A stretch of 12,608 nt of DNA from Baffinella frigidus. Taxonomy: Eukaryota > Cryptophyceae > Cryptomonadales > Baffinellaceae. The notes beneath the pieces are model-generated. The model worked only from the letters and a program-made list of their open reading frames with translations, searched no databases and was not told the origin of the DNA. Numbering within the stretch: position 1 is the first letter of the stretch; every line of letters starts with the position of its first letter. The position numbers and the translations under genes were made by a program. This document shows positions 12,201-12,608 of the stretch, in pieces. The DNA lies in the NCBI GenBank assembly GCA_026770585.1, contig MU646796.1, positions 191,297 to 203,904 of the forward strand, in the 5' to 3' direction.

Positions 12201-12294
12201 GAGATTTACGAAAAGGAGCTTCCCGAACCCGGTCCCAAGGTGCTCGCGCCGTCTGAACCTCCGCCGCCGCACCACTTGGACGAGGCTTCTTCAG
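12201..12294 (+). CDS. EIYEKE exon, copy 2 (complete, spliced both sides)
   Basis: A 94-base exon between GGTTCGCAG and TCTTCAG|GTTGCGAG, phase 0 to 1: EIYEKELPEPGPKVLAPSEP then PPPHHLDEASS. It is acidic at first, then Pro-rich. It is the more complete of the copies and is supported by the silent-site pattern against 11498. Its 3' end is duplicated again at 12396-12417. The intron start GTTGCGAGCCCTC resembles that after the exon-2 fragment (GTTGCGAGCCCCC at 5794). The gene continues beyond 12608. Role unknown; in context it is a later exon of the gene starting at 3633, though membership in one transcript is inferred from strand and phase only. Confidence 0.62.
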
Positions 12295-12395
12295 GTTGCG
12301 AGCCCTCGCTCCGCCCCGCTCTTTATCGCTCGGAAGGTGACGGATTTGTACCAAGATAACAGAACGTCAGCTTTTGAATCGTGTTACCACCGCAG

Positions 12396-12417
12396 CACTT
12401 GGACGAGGCTTCGTCAG
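12396..12417 (+). pseudogene. 3' fragment of the EIYEKE exon with donor
   Basis: CACTTGGACGAGGCTTCGTC AG|GTTGAG repeats HLDEASS of 12201-12294 with one silent change (TCT to TCG), preceded by CCACCGCAG that could serve as an acceptor. The stretch just before, GACGGATTTGTACCA (12341), resembles the MITE A arm. Confidence 0.6.
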
Positions 12418-12471
12418 GTTGAGTTGCCATAACCCTGAACCACTAGTTCAGTGAACCGGTGTTCGTGGATT

Positions 12472-12608
12472 GGACCCTAAACCCTGAATAATACCCCAAA
12501 CCCCAAACCCCAAACCCCAAACCCCAAACCCCAAACCCCAAACCCCAAACACCCCAAACCCCAAACCCCAAACCCCAAACCCCAAACCCCAAACCCCAAA
12601 CCCCAAAC
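12472..12608 (-). repeat. Nearly pure CCCCAAA array at window end
   Basis: After CCCTAAACCCTGAA, about 17 near-perfect CCCCAAA units run to the last base, with one ACACC interruption. C-rich on plus. It may continue outside the window. Confidence 0.95.

Noticed and set aside
12472-12608. True chromosome end
   Set aside because: The array is CCCCAAA, not the CCCTAAA majority unit, and similar arrays are interspersed with exons throughout. It is better read as an internal repeat, although the window end prevents proof.

Overview
The window reads as nuclear DNA of a eukaryote, most likely a protist or alga. It has short exons with GT-AG and one apparent GC-AG intron, introns packed with degenerate TTTAGGG/CCCTAAA-type heptamers, CT microsatellites and many short terminal-inverted-repeat (MITE-like) elements, and no bacterial-style gene packing. 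A TTTAGGG-class repeat, a GC donor and AG|G acceptors would suit a dinoflagellate. A green or other TTTAGGG-telomere alga is equally possible, so I leave the lineage open.

Two divergently transcribed split genes organise the sequence. On the minus strand, from 3185 leftwards, four exons join in consistent phase into a Ser/Thr protein kinase domain (glycine loop, VAIK-type Lys, HRD, DFG, VGTPSYIAPE, D-x-W). It runs off the left end before the C-lobe is complete. On the plus strand, from 3633 rightwards, a second gene starts MSYAGLPSYKS and continues through several short charged or proline-rich exons. I do not recognise its product. The roughly 450 bp between the two starts is a head-to-head promoter region.

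The unusual feature is exon multiplication. Almost every recognisable exon has one good copy plus one to four decayed or partial copies beside it, often with the adjoining splice site, separated by heptamer repeats or MITEs. Kinase exons 2, 3 and 4 have 1, 3 and 2 extra copies. The second coding exon of the plus gene has about five. The DVPG, RHYI and EIYEKE exons are also repeated. Differences between the EIYEKE copies are mostly at third codon positions, which supports real coding origin.

Layout: 1-2808 is kinase exons 4 to 2, copies and introns; 2809-3185 kinase exon 1; 3186-3632 promoter region; 3633-3724 plus-gene exon 1; 3725-5622 a repeat-rich intron with decayed exon-2 copies; 5623-5793 the best exon-2 copies; 5795-8390 repeats and MITEs; 8390-9000 heptamer arrays; 9000-10100 about 190 bp tandem repeats and a MITE; 10084-12417 further exons and copies among nested MITEs; 12472-12608 a nearly pure CCCCAAA array.

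The heptamers are mainly C-rich on the sense strand of both genes, so their orientation flips at the divergent promoter. No transposase, reverse transcriptase, rRNA or convincing tRNA was found.
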